NCBI GenBank assembly: GCA_030705805.1
Contig: JAUZPY010000003.1
Location: 1 to 48,725, forward strand
Source: Bacillota bacterium
Lineage (GTDB): Bacteria; Bacillota; Clostridia; CAKSNL01; HGM11501
DNA: 48,725 nt
Reading direction: 5' to 3'
A model generated the notes under the pieces. The model saw nothing but the letters and a program-made list of their open reading frames with translations. It was not told where the DNA came from and did no database searches. The position numbers were made by a program, and so were the translations under genes. This document shows positions 7,896-17,062 of this stretch, piece by piece. Each line of letters starts with the position of its first letter. Positions within the stretch are counted from its first letter, which is position 1.

Positions 7896-8900
7896 ATGGA
7901 TGATAAAATTATGCTTGCCCATGGGTCGGGCGGAGAAAAATACAGGGAACTCGTAAAAGAAATATTCTTACCTGCGTATTCCAACGAATTTCTTAATCCG
8001 CTAAACGATTCTGCCATACTCACGGGCGGAGAAAAAATTGCAATGACGACGGACAGTTATGTCGTAAAACCGTTGTTTTTTCCCGGCGGTGATATAGGAA
8101 GCCTCGCAGTTAGCGGAACAGTAAATGATCTTGCTGTCAGCGGAGCTTATCCTAAATATATTTCTGTGGGAATGATACTTGAAGCAGGGCTTTCTATGTC
8201 CACATTATCAAAAATTGTTGATTCTATTGCACGGACGGCGAAAGAAGCAGGTGTTCAAATAGTAACAGGAGATACAAAGGTAATTGAAAACAGGGGATCA
8301 TCTGACGGTATTTTTATAAATACTGCAGGTATCGGAATATTTCCAAAAGGCAGAGCTGTGCCGCAGCAAAAGATTGAAGTAGGCGACAGAATAATAATAA
8401 GCGGTTATGCAGCATCTCACGGCATGGCAGTTATGGCAAAGCGTGAAGATTTAGGTTTTTTGCCGCCAATTCTGAGCGATGCTGCTCCTTTAGGTGATTT
8501 AACCGCTGCAGTATTAAATAATAAAAATCATATTATTAACGCAATGCGCGACCCTACAAGGGGCGGTGTTGCGGCAACACTTTGTGAATGGGTGACAACA
8601 GATACAGATATTATTTTATATGACAATTCCGTGCCTGTGCGCCCGGATGTATCGGCAGCCTGCAGCTTGTTAGGGCTTGATCCGCTGTTTATTGCAAATG
8701 AAGGTATAATACTGCTTTGCGTTCCCGAAAGCTGTGCGGAAAGTGTGCTCACAAGCTTAAAAAGCAATAAACACGGAGAATATGCCAGAATAATTGGAGA
8801 GGTCAGAAAAGGAAACGCAGCAGTGAAGGCTGTAACAGAATTTGGCTCATACAGAAGAATTATGATGCCGAGCGGTGAGCTGCTTCCGAGGATATGCTAA
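7896..8900 (+). CDS. hypE: Carbamoyl-dehydratase HypE
   Basis: A 334-residue PurM/AIR-synthase-like protein that dehydrates the HypF-made thiocarboxamide on its own C-terminal cysteine to a thiocyanate, the cyanide donor. The start at 7896 gives MDDKIMLAHGSGGEKYREL, the usual N-terminus with its GSGG ATP-binding loop; GGGAG lies just upstream. The frame is open upstream to 7689, but that part lies inside hypD and is not translated here. The protein ends in PRIC, the invariant C-terminal motif whose cysteine is carbamoylated. ATP/metal motifs include TDSYVVKPLFFPGGD and DPTRGG. It is the last maturation gene; 37 bases separate it from the first structural gene. Confidence 0.96.
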   Translation: MDDKIMLAHGSGGEKYRELVKEIFLPAYSNEFLNPLNDSAILTGGEKIAMTTDSYVVKPLFFPGGDIGSLAVSGTVNDLAVSGAYPKYISVGMILEAGLSMSTLSKIVDSIARTAKEAGVQIVTGDTKVIENRGSSDGIFINTAGIGIFPKGRAVPQQKIEVGDRIIISGYAASHGMAVMAKREDLGFLPPILSDAAPLGDLTAAVLNNKNHIINAMRDPTRGGVAATLCEWVTTDTDIILYDNSVPVRPDVSAACSLLGLDPLFIANEGIILLCVPESCAESVLTSLKSNKHGEYARIIGEVRKGNAAVKAVTEFGSYRRIMMPSGELLPRIC

Positions 8901-8937
8901 AAATACAATATAACAAAAGTTAAGGTGATAGCAGAAA

Positions 8938-10353
8938 ATGAATGGATGGATCTTAATTACAGGTATTTTAATACCACTTTTGGGAGCTTTATTGCTTCCT
9001 TTGTTTGGAAAGTTGAGCGGAAAATTTAGAAATATAATGGCACTTACTTTTGTCACAACTGCCTTTATATTAGCAGTATGTGCTTTGACGGGCGTGCTTG
9101 CGGACAAGCCTTTTTCTGCGCGCTATGTTCTGCCACTCGGATTTAGCTTTGGCTTTTTAGGAGATGCTCTTGCTGTATTTTTGGCAATGACCGCCTCATT
9201 TGTAAGCTGCATTATTGTTATATACTCATTTGGATACATACACGAATATGAGAATCAAAATGAATACTACATGATGGTTTGCCTGTTTGTAGGAGCGATG
9301 ATGGGGCTTGTTTATTCGACGAATCTAATTGCTATTTATACATTTTGGGAAATATCTTCTTTATGCTGTTGGAGATTAATCGGGTTTTACCGTGAAGAAA
9401 TCACAATTGATCGGGCTAATAAAACATTTATTATTACCGTACTCGGTGCGCTTATTATGCTTGTTGGTTTCATGGGTATTTACAGTCAGACAGGCACTTT
9501 TGATCTTACTGAAATGAAGGGTGCATATATTCCTTCATGGTGCGTTGTTTTGATTTTGTTTGGTATACTTTCAAAATCGGCAACAATCCCCTTGCATAGC
9601 TGGCTCCCTGATGCCGGCGTCGCTCCTTCCCCTGTTACTTCGCTTTTGCATGCGGCAGTTCTTGTTAAGATAGGTGTTTATGCTTATGCAAGGTTTTTTG
9701 TTTTGACTTTCGAAATTAATGAGGCTTTTACCACAATAGTTCCTGTCATAGCCGCGGTAAGTGCGTTATACAGCGCAGGTGTGGCATTTCGAGAAAATGA
9801 TATTAAGCGAGTCCTTGCATATTCAACAATCAGCCAGCTTGCATTTATACTGCTTGGCTTGTCATGCGGAGAAAAAATAGGAATTATCGGCGGGCTTATG
9901 TATATAATGGCTCACAGTGTTGCAAAGGGCGGATTGTTCCTCTGCGCAGGTATCGTGGAGCATAATATTCACACAAAGGATATCAGAAAGATGGGCGGCC
10001 TCGCAAAAACTATGCCGTTAACGGCTACAGCATTTGCATTATGTGCTTGTTCCATTATGGGGATTCCTCCGTTTTTCGGCTTTTTTACAAAGCATATGGT
10101 AATAGAAGGTATTGTTTCTTCCGGGAATATAGTGCTTGGGGTGTTGTTCGTTCTTTGTGCTGTTATGACGGTAATGTATTTAATACGTCTTTTTGTTAAA
10201 GTGTTTTTTGGTCAACAGACTTTTTCAGAGGTAAAAGAAGGTACGCCAATCATGGTTGTATCAGTTTTAATATTAGGAATAATATCACTTTTACTGGGAT
10301 TTTTCAGTTTCCTGCCATCACATCTTGCGACAATGATCTGGGGGTTGATGTAA
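8938..10353 (+). CDS. Group 4 hydrogenase membrane subunit, NuoL/NuoM-type antiporter (first of three)
   Basis: A 471-residue integral membrane protein with about 14 helices, of the Mrp-antiporter/NuoL-NuoM family. It should form one ion-translocation channel in the membrane arm. Family landmarks are the buried glutamate in YTFWEISSLC, the broken-helix motif LHSWLPDAGVAPSPVTSLLHAAVLVK cut here into LHSWLPDAG and SLLHAAVLVK (lysine in the helix), and lysine-rich half-channel residues such as DIKRVLAYSTISQL. There is no C-terminal lateral helix, so it is NuoM-like in length. The start has AAGGTGA upstream. It is the first structural gene after hypE and abuts the next gene by one base. Known relatives are HyfD/HyfF and Mbh/Ech antiporter subunits. 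Confidence 0.88.
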   Translation: MNGWILITGILIPLLGALLLPLFGKLSGKFRNIMALTFVTTAFILAVCALTGVLADKPFSARYVLPLGFSFGFLGDALAVFLAMTASFVSCIIVIYSFGYIHEYENQNEYYMMVCLFVGAMMGLVYSTNLIAIYTFWEISSLCCWRLIGFYREEITIDRANKTFIITVLGALIMLVGFMGIYSQTGTFDLTEMKGAYIPSWCVVLILFGILSKSATIPLHSWLPDAGVAPSPVTSLLHAAVLVKIGVYAYARFFVLTFEINEAFTTIVPVIAAVSALYSAGVAFRENDIKRVLAYSTISQLAFILLGLSCGEKIGIIGGLMYIMAHSVAKGGLFLCAGIVEHNIHTKDIRKMGGLAKTMPLTATAFALCACSIMGIPPFFGFFTKHMVIEGIVSSGNIVLGVLFVLCAVMTVMYLIRLFVKVFFGQQTFSEVKEGTPIMVVSVLILGIISLLLGFFSFLPSHLATMIWGLM

Positions 10354-10354
10354 A

Positions 10355-12196
10355 ATGTTTAATTCTATAGGTGAATTCTTATGCCATGGAGCAAATTTAA
10401 TTATATTTATGGTTGCACTGCCGGCAATTTGCGGCATCCTGCTCTGGCTTTTCCAAAAGCAATATATTGTAAAATTGGTTATTGCGATACTTTCATCAGT
10501 AACAAATTTAATTTTTGCTTTAGGTCTTTCTTTGCACAATGAATTCTTTACAAGGGTACCGTATGCACCATTTGAATTTGAATTTTTGTTCCGTGTATAT
10601 GATCTTTGTGCTCTTTTTATTGTTATTGCAGCGGTTGTGTTTGTATTGATTACATTATATACTGTCATATATTCAAAGAAAAAACATTACGGGGGTTTGT
10701 ATCTTTTATATCTGTATATAAGCTTTGCAATGGTTAACGGCGCATTGCTTTCCGACAGTCTTGGATCAATGTTGTTTTTCTGGGAAGGACTTTTGTTCCC
10801 GCTTTTTGGTATTCTTCTTATCAAAAACAATAATAATCCAAAAACTGCTGTTAAAACGCTTACCTTAGTAGGTCTCTCGGATTTACTGTTAATGCTCGGT
10901 ATCATTATAACTTCGCATACGGCGGGTACTCAAAATCTCAGTGAGATTGAAAACTTAGCTATTAGCGGCAACGGCATGCTGGGCTTTATCTGTATAATGC
11001 TCGGTGCGCTTGGCATGAGTGGCTGTATGCCGTTCCACAGTTGGATTCCAAATGCCTCGGACGATTCGCCGACGGTATTTATGGTGGCTTTTCCGGGAGC
11101 ACTACAAGTAATATTGGGAGTATATCTTGCACTTCGTACTGTTCTTGATATTTATGGTTTTGTGCCGGGTAGCGGTATAAGTATTATTATAATGGCACTC
11201 GGATCAGTTACCCTAGTCTTTGCGGCGGCAATGATGCTGATTCAAAATGATATAAAGAGACTTATATCTTACTGTGCAATCAGTCAGTTGGGTTTTTTAG
11301 TTATGGGAATCGGGTCAGGGCTTACGGACGGTATCGTTGGAGGCTTGCATAGCCTTATTGATTATGTGTTTTATATAACCGGCTTGTTTATGATAAGCGG
11401 TATTATAGAAAAACAGTTTGGAACCAAAGACCTGCGTCAGCTGAGCGGATTACTGAAAAGGATTCCTGCCACTATGGTCTGCTTTATCATATTTTTGCTA
11501 TCTGTTGTGGGCTTCCCGGGTTTTAACGGATTTTTATCAAAGGAACTGATTTTTAACGCATCCCTAAAGACAAATGTAATATTTTATATTTGCGCTCTTT
11601 TGGGAACATTCCTTACGGCATTGTCTTTCCTGAGAATGGGAATGTCTTTATTCTTTGAAAAGAAAAATGCTCCTTCTGAGATAAAGAAAGAAAGCAAATC
11701 AAGCGTCGGTATGTTAATACCTGTGGTAATATTATCCTCGCTATGTATAGGAATATATTCACAAAATGGGCTTGTTGAGTATGCATTAGGAATAGGAAAA
11801 ATAGCGGGAGTGACATTTGCTTTGATAGTCCTGTTCGCCGCGGCAGTGTTGCTTGCCGTTTTTGATTATATTTACGGATACAAGAAGTCAGGAAACGCTT
11901 TAAACTGCGCTAATCATATCATTTATGCACCGGGAATTAAAAGAGTATATAAGTCGGCAGAAAAGGGATATTTTGACCCATATAATTGGCTGATAGCTTT
12001 AGTTGGTGGATTCTCAGATATCTGCGTAAGGATGGAGCATGGTGTAAGCTGGGTTTATGATAAGGCTGTTCCAGGTATGGTAAACAAAGTGGGTTTAGCT
12101 CTGCATCGCTTCGATAACGGACGTCTTTCAAGATATCTTTATCTTGTGATCGGCGGTTTGGTATTTATCACTTTTGTGTTCATTATTATCAAATGA
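10355..12196 (+). CDS. Group 4 hydrogenase membrane subunit, NuoL-like with lateral helix
   Basis: A 613-residue antiporter-like subunit. The core carries LFFWEGLLF (buried glutamate), FHSWIPNASDDSPT (broken helix) and QNDIKRLISYCAISQLG. Beyond residue 460 it has an extension ending in an amphipathic stretch (DPYNWLIALVGGFSDICVRM) and NGRLSRYLYLVIGG plus a last membrane helix. This resembles the long transverse helix and final helix by which NuoL clamps the complex I membrane arm, so I assign it the distal NuoL role. The motif DDSPT replaces the more common D-A-M-x-G-P-T. The ATG lies one base after the previous stop region with GGGGTTGATG as ribosome-binding site. Confidence 0.87.
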   Translation: MFNSIGEFLCHGANLIIFMVALPAICGILLWLFQKQYIVKLVIAILSSVTNLIFALGLSLHNEFFTRVPYAPFEFEFLFRVYDLCALFIVIAAVVFVLITLYTVIYSKKKHYGGLYLLYLYISFAMVNGALLSDSLGSMLFFWEGLLFPLFGILLIKNNNNPKTAVKTLTLVGLSDLLLMLGIIITSHTAGTQNLSEIENLAISGNGMLGFICIMLGALGMSGCMPFHSWIPNASDDSPTVFMVAFPGALQVILGVYLALRTVLDIYGFVPGSGISIIIMALGSVTLVFAAAMMLIQNDIKRLISYCAISQLGFLVMGIGSGLTDGIVGGLHSLIDYVFYITGLFMISGIIEKQFGTKDLRQLSGLLKRIPATMVCFIIFLLSVVGFPGFNGFLSKELIFNASLKTNVIFYICALLGTFLTALSFLRMGMSLFFEKKNAPSEIKKESKSSVGMLIPVVILSSLCIGIYSQNGLVEYALGIGKIAGVTFALIVLFAAAVLLAVFDYIYGYKKSGNALNCANHIIYAPGIKRVYKSAEKGYFDPYNWLIALVGGFSDICVRMEHGVSWVYDKAVPGMVNKVGLALHRFDNGRLSRYLYLVIGGLVFITFVFIIIK

Positions 12197-12229
12197 TTAA
12201 AATATATGTTTTACTTTGAGGATGGTATT

Positions 12230-13693
12230 ATGAATTATCTTAATTATGCAGGGGAAGCATTTTTGCTTATACCTCTTTCTGCGATCTTTTTAAACAATAT
12301 TTGTAACAAACGTTTTATAGAAAAACACTTTCACATACTGACAGGAGCGGTTGCATTACTGCAGATGATAGCTGCTGTATTTGCATTTTATATCATGGAT
12401 GCAAATCAAATGCTAAATTTTGATTTCAGCGTTTTTGGCAGTTCAAAAATTACGGGCATTGAATTGTTTGATATCAATCCTGTTTCGCTTGTATTTCTGT
12501 TTTGCATCGGAATGGTTGCATTTGTATCGGTTATGATTTCGATTCGCACAATCGATGTGAAAAAAGGTTCTTATGTTAACCTTTTAATGACATTGCTTAT
12601 CGGAATGAACGGTATGGTAATGGTGAGCGATCTCTTTTCCTTGTATGTATTTCTTGATGTAATAGGCATATCAAGCTTTGTTATGATTGCCATGTTTCGT
12701 TCAAGAAAAGGGTTGGAAGGTTCAATTAAATACCTTATTATTTCGGAAATTGCCAGTATTTTTATACTAATGGGGCTTTCATTTATTTCAATGAAAACCG
12801 GGAGTTTGTCCTTTAAAGATATAGGAAGAAATCTTTTGACGAACACCTTTGAACTACAGACAATATTGATATATGCCGCAATTATTCTTATGATTGCAGG
12901 ATTTTCAATAAAAGCAGGCATCGTGCCTTTTCACAGTTGGCTGCCTGATGCGCATCAAAGTGCAGATACATCAATATCAGTCCTCTTGAGCGGTATTGTA
13001 ATAAAAATTGCCGGTATCTATGGAATTTATGTACTTACAAATATATTTGGAGGCATAAAAGCTTATCAAGTCTCACTTGCTGGACTCGGAATAATATCTG
13101 TTGTAGTAGGTGCACTGTTAGCTGCCTGCCAGAGTCATTTCAAACGTATTGTTGCATATTCAAGTGTCAGCCAGATGGGATATATTCTGCTTGGTCTGAG
13201 CACAGGAAGTACGCTTGGCATTGTAGGTGCTGTTGCACATGTATTCAGCCATGCGGCATTTAAATCCACATTATTCACAAATGCCGCCGCTATTCATGAG
13301 CAGACCGGAACTTTGGAAATCGACGAGATGGGCGGGTTACAGAGCCGTATGCCGGTAACTGCTTTTTCTTCTACGATTGCTTTCCTTTCTACGGCTGGTA
13401 TTCCTCCGTTTGCTGGATTCTGGAGCAAGCTTCTTATTGTAATGGCACTGTGGGGCTCGGGTAATCAGATTTTAGCAGGTTTTGCACTTTGTGCGAGTAT
13501 TCTCACTTCCGCATATTTTCTTAGACTTCAGAAAAAAGTATTTTTCGGGAAAACGCCAGAGCATCTCTCATCCGTTACGGAAGTTACAGGAAGTATTAAA
13601 TTCGCTGAAATTCTACTTACGGCAGTTACCTGCATTGTAGGGGTATTATTCCCGTTGATTATAATATTTCTGCATAGCAGAGGGTTAATTTAA
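12230..13693 (+). CDS. Group 4 hydrogenase membrane subunit, NuoN/MrpD-like antiporter
   Basis: A 487-residue membrane protein, the third antiporter-like subunit. It has about 14 helices, the motif FHSWLPDAHQSADTS followed by LLSGIVIKIAG (channel lysine), and HFKRIVAYSSVSQMGYILLG. The glutamate position in helix 5 reads YVFLDVIGISSF, that is Asp where most NuoL/M/N proteins have Glu; MrpD-type proteins vary here and the effect is uncertain. The ATG at 12230 is chosen over an in-frame ATG at 12206 because GAGG sits eight bases upstream of it and nothing precedes 12206. The next gene follows after 12 bases with AAGGAGG. Confidence 0.86.
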   Translation: MNYLNYAGEAFLLIPLSAIFLNNICNKRFIEKHFHILTGAVALLQMIAAVFAFYIMDANQMLNFDFSVFGSSKITGIELFDINPVSLVFLFCIGMVAFVSVMISIRTIDVKKGSYVNLLMTLLIGMNGMVMVSDLFSLYVFLDVIGISSFVMIAMFRSRKGLEGSIKYLIISEIASIFILMGLSFISMKTGSLSFKDIGRNLLTNTFELQTILIYAAIILMIAGFSIKAGIVPFHSWLPDAHQSADTSISVLLSGIVIKIAGIYGIYVLTNIFGGIKAYQVSLAGLGIISVVVGALLAACQSHFKRIVAYSSVSQMGYILLGLSTGSTLGIVGAVAHVFSHAAFKSTLFTNAAAIHEQTGTLEIDEMGGLQSRMPVTAFSSTIAFLSTAGIPPFAGFWSKLLIVMALWGSGNQILAGFALCASILTSAYFLRLQKKVFFGKTPEHLSSVTEVTGSIKFAEILLTAVTCIVGVLFPLIIIFLHSRGLI

Positions 13694-13705
13694 GGAGGTA
13701 TATAC

Positions 13706-14200
13706 ATGGCAACAATTATTTATATCAGTTTGGCTTTCCTGTTAATTTTCTGTGTTATGGCAGTGATGTCCCACAGCTTGTTAAAGTCGGCGATTTACCT
13801 TGCCCTGGCAAGTGCAACGCTTGGTGTAATATTGTATGTTCTGGGTGCTTATTGGGCTGCAGTTATTGAAGTATCCGTATGCTCGGGGCTCATTACAGTT
13901 ATATTTATAAGTGCAATAAGCCTTTCTAAAATCAAAAAAGAAGAGGTTCAAAAGCTGTATTCCGATAAAAAACGAATGTGGTTTTTGCCTGTTATGTTGA
14001 TTGTTGTGGGAGTTGCTCTTATTGTACTTGCTTTAGCTAATGACTTATCTTTGACAAATACTGCAGAAAAAGTAACGGAGGACTTCCGTGAGATTTTCTG
14101 GAACACCCGTCAAGCTGATATTATAGGACAAATAGTCACAATTTTAATCGGTGGAATCGCAGTCTTTGTATTATTCAGGGACGATGAAGATAAAAAATAA
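13706..14200 (+). CDS. Group 4 hydrogenase membrane subunit, NuoJ-like
   Basis: A 164-residue membrane protein with about five helices. The N-terminal half reads HSLLKSAIYLALASATLGVI and AAVIEVSVCSGLITVIFISA, the pattern of NuoJ and of the MbhD/DUF4040 type, with a conserved glutamate in the third helix. A charged loop (residues 72-90) and two more helices follow. In complex I NuoJ links the quinone/catalytic junction to the antiporter arm, and its third helix changes shape during turnover. An AAGGAGG site lies eight bases before the ATG. Weak similarity to NuoJ makes the exact subunit name an inference supported by gene order. Confidence 0.8.
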   Translation: MATIIYISLAFLLIFCVMAVMSHSLLKSAIYLALASATLGVILYVLGAYWAAVIEVSVCSGLITVIFISAISLSKIKKEEVQKLYSDKKRMWFLPVMLIVVGVALIVLALANDLSLTNTAEKVTEDFREIFWNTRQADIIGQIVTILIGGIAVFVLFRDDEDKK

Positions 14201-14233
14201 ATTAGTCAACTATATAGAAAGAAGGAGATTTTT

Positions 14234-14542
14234 ATGTTGAATTTTCAAACAATTATGCTGTTTGTTGGCTTTTTAATGATAATTGCAGGCTGTTACTGCA
14301 TGATTCGTACATATCACATGCTAAAAATTATTATTGGAATAGAGGTTGCAATGAAGGCTGTAACAATGTTTCTTATTTTGGCAGGATATATGAACGGACA
14401 TATGGGGCTTGCGCAGGCTTATGTTATCACAGCCATAGTTATTGAAGTTATTGTTGCGGTGGTTTTTGCGGGTGTTACAATAGGGCTCTATAAAAAATAT
14501 GGAAACATGGATATCCGTAACCTGACGGAACTGAAAGGATAG
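14234..14542 (+). CDS. Group 4 hydrogenase membrane subunit, NuoK/MrpC-like
   Basis: A 102-residue protein with three membrane helices. Two buried glutamates expected for NuoK are present: IIIGIEVAMKAV (about residue 37) and ITAIVIEVIVAVV (about residue 75), corresponding to Glu36 and Glu72 of E. coli NuoK that carry protons along the hydrophilic axis. Length matches NuoK and HyfE/MrpC relatives. It is preceded by AAGGAG and lies 33 bases after the NuoJ-like gene and six bases before the NuoA-like gene, the usual J-K pairing of complex I operons. Confidence 0.85.
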   Translation: MLNFQTIMLFVGFLMIIAGCYCMIRTYHMLKIIIGIEVAMKAVTMFLILAGYMNGHMGLAQAYVITAIVIEVIVAVVFAGVTIGLYKKYGNMDIRNLTELKG

Positions 14543-14548
14543 AGTGAT

Positions 14549-14869
14549 ATGGAATCAGTATTATATTCTCCTCCGGTATTATTTACCTTAATATTAATAT
14601 CTTTAATGGTATTTTCGAAATGGTTGTCAAGGTTTTCAAGCAAAAAAGAATCAGGAGAGCATGCGCTGGACTCATATGCATGCGGTCAGCGTGATGTTGA
14701 AAACTATGTAAACCCCGATTACAGCAACTATTTTTCGTATGCATTTATTTTTACTGTTGTACACATATTAATACTTGTTGTGGCGACTGTCCCTGCCAAC
14801 GTTCTGTTCACTCCTATTATTTATATTTTTTCAGGTATACTTGCAATTTTTATTGCGTTTAAGAGGTGA
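14549..14869 (+). CDS. Group 4 hydrogenase membrane subunit, NuoA-like
   Basis: A 106-residue protein with three predicted helices (about 8-25, 60-80 and 85-103). The loop after helix 1 contains DSYACGQRDVENY, resembling the Y-x-C-G loop of NuoA/ND3 that touches the junction between the catalytic and membrane arms. NuoA-like subunits are small and poorly conserved, so the call rests on topology, this motif and position next to the NuoB-like gene. Separate NuoA-like genes are absent from Ech and Hyc hydrogenases, which makes this subunit notable. Confidence 0.7.
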   Translation: MESVLYSPPVLFTLILISLMVFSKWLSRFSSKKESGEHALDSYACGQRDVENYVNPDYSNYFSYAFIFTVVHILILVVATVPANVLFTPIIYIFSGILAIFIAFKR

Positions 14870-14875
14870 TAAACT

Positions 14876-15340
14876 TTGAGTCTTATAAAAAAAGCAATTG
14901 ATTGGGGAACGAAAAAATCCCCATGGATTATTCATTTCAATGCCGGCGCCTGCAACGGCTGTGATATTGAAACAATTGACTCGCTTACTCCGAGGTATGA
15001 CTTGGAGCGCGTTGGTATTTTAAAACAAGGAAGCCCGCGCCATGCAGATGTTTTAATATGCACCGGTGCTGTAACATTGCAGACAAGAGACAGGCTTATA
15101 CAAATTTATGAACAAATGTCTGATCCGAAATTTGTAATTGCTATAGGCACTTGCGCATGTACAGGTGGCATTTTTGAGGACTGTTATTGTGTTACAGGCG
15201 GCATTGACAGCGTAATTCCCGTTGATGTTTATATTCCCGGCTGTGCAGTACGTCCCGAAGCTATTATCAGCGCGGTAGATAAGCTTCTTGGCAGTTTAGA
15301 CAATGACAAAAAAGAAGGTGGCGGCAATTATGAATCGTGA
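14876..15340 (+). CDS. [NiFe] hydrogenase small subunit, NuoB/EchC-like
   Basis: A 154-residue small subunit binding the proximal [4Fe-4S] cluster that passes electrons to the Ni-Fe site. Ligands are visible as GACNGCDIE (C26, C29), GTCACTGG (C93 most likely) and PGC (C123). CNGCDIE is typical of group 4 (Ech, Hyc, Mbh) small subunits. No twin-arginine signal exists, so the subunit faces the cytoplasm. The start is TTG at 14876 with GAGGTGAT just upstream; it begins MSLIKKAIDWGTKKSPWI. It overlaps the next gene by 11 bases, indicating coupled translation. Confidence 0.93.
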   Translation: MSLIKKAIDWGTKKSPWIIHFNAGACNGCDIETIDSLTPRYDLERVGILKQGSPRHADVLICTGAVTLQTRDRLIQIYEQMSDPKFVIAIGTCACTGGIFEDCYCVTGGIDSVIPVDVYIPGCAVRPEAIISAVDKLLGSLDNDKKEGGGNYES

Positions 15341-15842
15341 AGAAGCAATAGTAAATTCTATTTGCGGCAGATTTCCTTTTTTGGCAGATAGAATATATAT
15401 TCAGAAGGATAAACGCATATTTACTAAATCGCTTTTAAGAGAAGAATTTGAACAGGTAATAGCGTATGTTCACGATGAATTGAATTTTACCCGTGTCAGT
15501 CACGTTGTCGGCACAGATGACGGTGAAAATTTAGGACTTCTTTATATTTTTTCCGGCAGTGAAGATATACTTCTGATATTAAGAGAAAGTGTGCCAAAAT
15601 CAAATCCGGTGATAAAAAGCATATCAGATATGTATCCGTCAATTGTACTTCACGAGCGCGAGCTTGTAGATCTTTTTGGAGTCGTAGTCGAAGGGCTTCC
15701 TGAAGGACCTCATTATCCACTTCCCGACGGTTGGCCGGAGGGTAATTACCCTATGCGGAAGGAATGGAATCCGAAGCATTTTAACAAAGATACCATGACC
15801 TATGAAGAACCTCAGGAAAAGGAGGTACAGAAGAATGAGTGA
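15330..15842 (+). CDS. [NiFe] hydrogenase subunit, NuoC/EchD-like
   Basis: A 170-residue homologue of the 30-kDa complex I subunit. The signature is HERELVDLFGVVVEG, PHYPLPDGWPEGNYPMRKEW near the C-terminus. It packs beside the large subunit in the cytoplasmic catalytic module. ATG at 15330 is preferred to an in-frame ATG at 15303 because AAGGTGG lies about nine bases upstream. It overlaps the small-subunit gene by 11 bases and the large-subunit gene by 8. In E. coli Hyc and Hyf this domain is fused to the large subunit; here it is separate, as in Ech and in many bacterial complex I operons. Confidence 0.9.
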   Translation: MNREEAIVNSICGRFPFLADRIYIQKDKRIFTKSLLREEFEQVIAYVHDELNFTRVSHVVGTDDGENLGLLYIFSGSEDILLILRESVPKSNPVIKSISDMYPSIVLHERELVDLFGVVVEGLPEGPHYPLPDGWPEGNYPMRKEWNPKHFNKDTMTYEEPQEKEVQKNE

Positions 15843-17061
15843 AAATATAAGCAATAATAATAAAATAGTTCTTCCAATCGGACCGCAGCATCCATCCCTT
15901 GATGAACCCGGCAGATTCGATATTACATTGGAAGGTGAAAAGGTTGTAAATGCGGTTGTCGGTGTAGGATATAATCACAGAGGGCTTGAAAAGGTTTGTG
16001 AAAGCAAAAATTATATTCAGGATTTATATATAATAGAACGTGTCTGCGGAATCTGTTCTCATTCTCACAGCACCGCATTTTGCATGGCTGTTGAAGAGCT
16101 TGCAGGTGTTACTGTTCCACAACGTGCGGAATATATCCGTGTAGTCGTAGCAGAGCTTGAACGTCTGCACAGTCATTTGTTATGGCTTGGTGTTGCCTGC
16201 CACGAAATTGGTTTTGATACAATGTTCATGTACACATGGCGTGACAGGGAAAAAGTGCTTGATGTATTGGCTACTGTCGGCGGAAACCGCGTAAATTATG
16301 GCATTAACACTATAGGGGGTGTCAGAAGGGATTTCAATGAAACGATAAATTCCGAAATTCTTAAAACCGTAGATAGCCTTGAAGAAGACATAAAACGTTA
16401 TCTTGAAATTGCTATGACGGAAACCACGCTTATTTCAAGGCTTAAATCTAAAGGTAAGCTGTCCCATGAGGATGCATTAAAATATGGCGCAGTAGGGCCT
16501 GTTGCCAGGGCTGCGGGAATTGCAATTGATATTCGCGTAACAGAGCCTTATGGTGCGTATAAGGAAATACCTGTTAATGTAATAACAGACACCAATGAGG
16601 ATGTTTACGGAAGAACTGCTGTACGAATTCTTGAAATGCAGGAAAGCATCAACATCATCCGCTATTGTATAAATAATATGCCTGAGGGTACATTGACGGT
16701 TAAGGTGCCACGCAGAATACCGGCTGGTGAAGTCATAGTCCGTGTTGAAGCACCACGCGGTGAAGATATTCATTATCTGCGTTCAAACGGGACAGATATT
16801 CCGGACAGAGTACGTGTCCGCGCCCCTACTGAAGCAAACTGGCATGGTATGAAGCATATGCTTAAGGGCGGAAATCTTGCGGATGTCCCTATAACAATTG
16901 CGGCAATTGACCCATGTTATTCCTGTACTGACCGCGCAATAGTCATTAGTTCTGAAAAAAATACTGAGGTTATGGATTGGCGGGGTCTCCGTCGGTACGG
17001 TATTGACTGGTATAAGAAGCAGAATATTGATTTAACTTCATTAAAAATTAAAGAGGTCTGA
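15835..17061 (+). CDS. [NiFe] hydrogenase large (catalytic) subunit, group 4, NuoD/EchE-like
   Basis: A 408-residue catalytic subunit. The L1 motif RVCGICSHSHS supplies C71 and C74 and the L2 motif DPCYSCTDR supplies C361 and C364, the four Ni-Fe ligands lost in complex I NuoD. It should therefore reduce protons or oxidise H2. After R367 come 41 residues, comparable to the C-terminal peptide of HycE that is removed after DPCYSCT-x-R; the HycI-like protease encoded at 18369 fits that job. The N-terminus GPQHPSLDEPGRFD and NHRGLEK are family hallmarks. ATG at 15835 has AAGGAGG nine bases upstream; an upstream in-frame ATG at 15802 lies inside the previous gene. Confidence 0.96.
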   Translation: MSENISNNNKIVLPIGPQHPSLDEPGRFDITLEGEKVVNAVVGVGYNHRGLEKVCESKNYIQDLYIIERVCGICSHSHSTAFCMAVEELAGVTVPQRAEYIRVVVAELERLHSHLLWLGVACHEIGFDTMFMYTWRDREKVLDVLATVGGNRVNYGINTIGGVRRDFNETINSEILKTVDSLEEDIKRYLEIAMTETTLISRLKSKGKLSHEDALKYGAVGPVARAAGIAIDIRVTEPYGAYKEIPVNVITDTNEDVYGRTAVRILEMQESINIIRYCINNMPEGTLTVKVPRRIPAGEVIVRVEAPRGEDIHYLRSNGTDIPDRVRVRAPTEANWHGMKHMLKGGNLADVPITIAAIDPCYSCTDRAIVISSEKNTEVMDWRGLRRYGIDWYKKQNIDLTSLKIKEV

Positions 17062-17062
17062 T

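Noticed and set aside
15802-15834. Upstream ATG for the hydrogenase large subunit
   Set aside because: It lies in the NuoC-like gene without a ribosome-binding site; AAGGAGG supports 15835.
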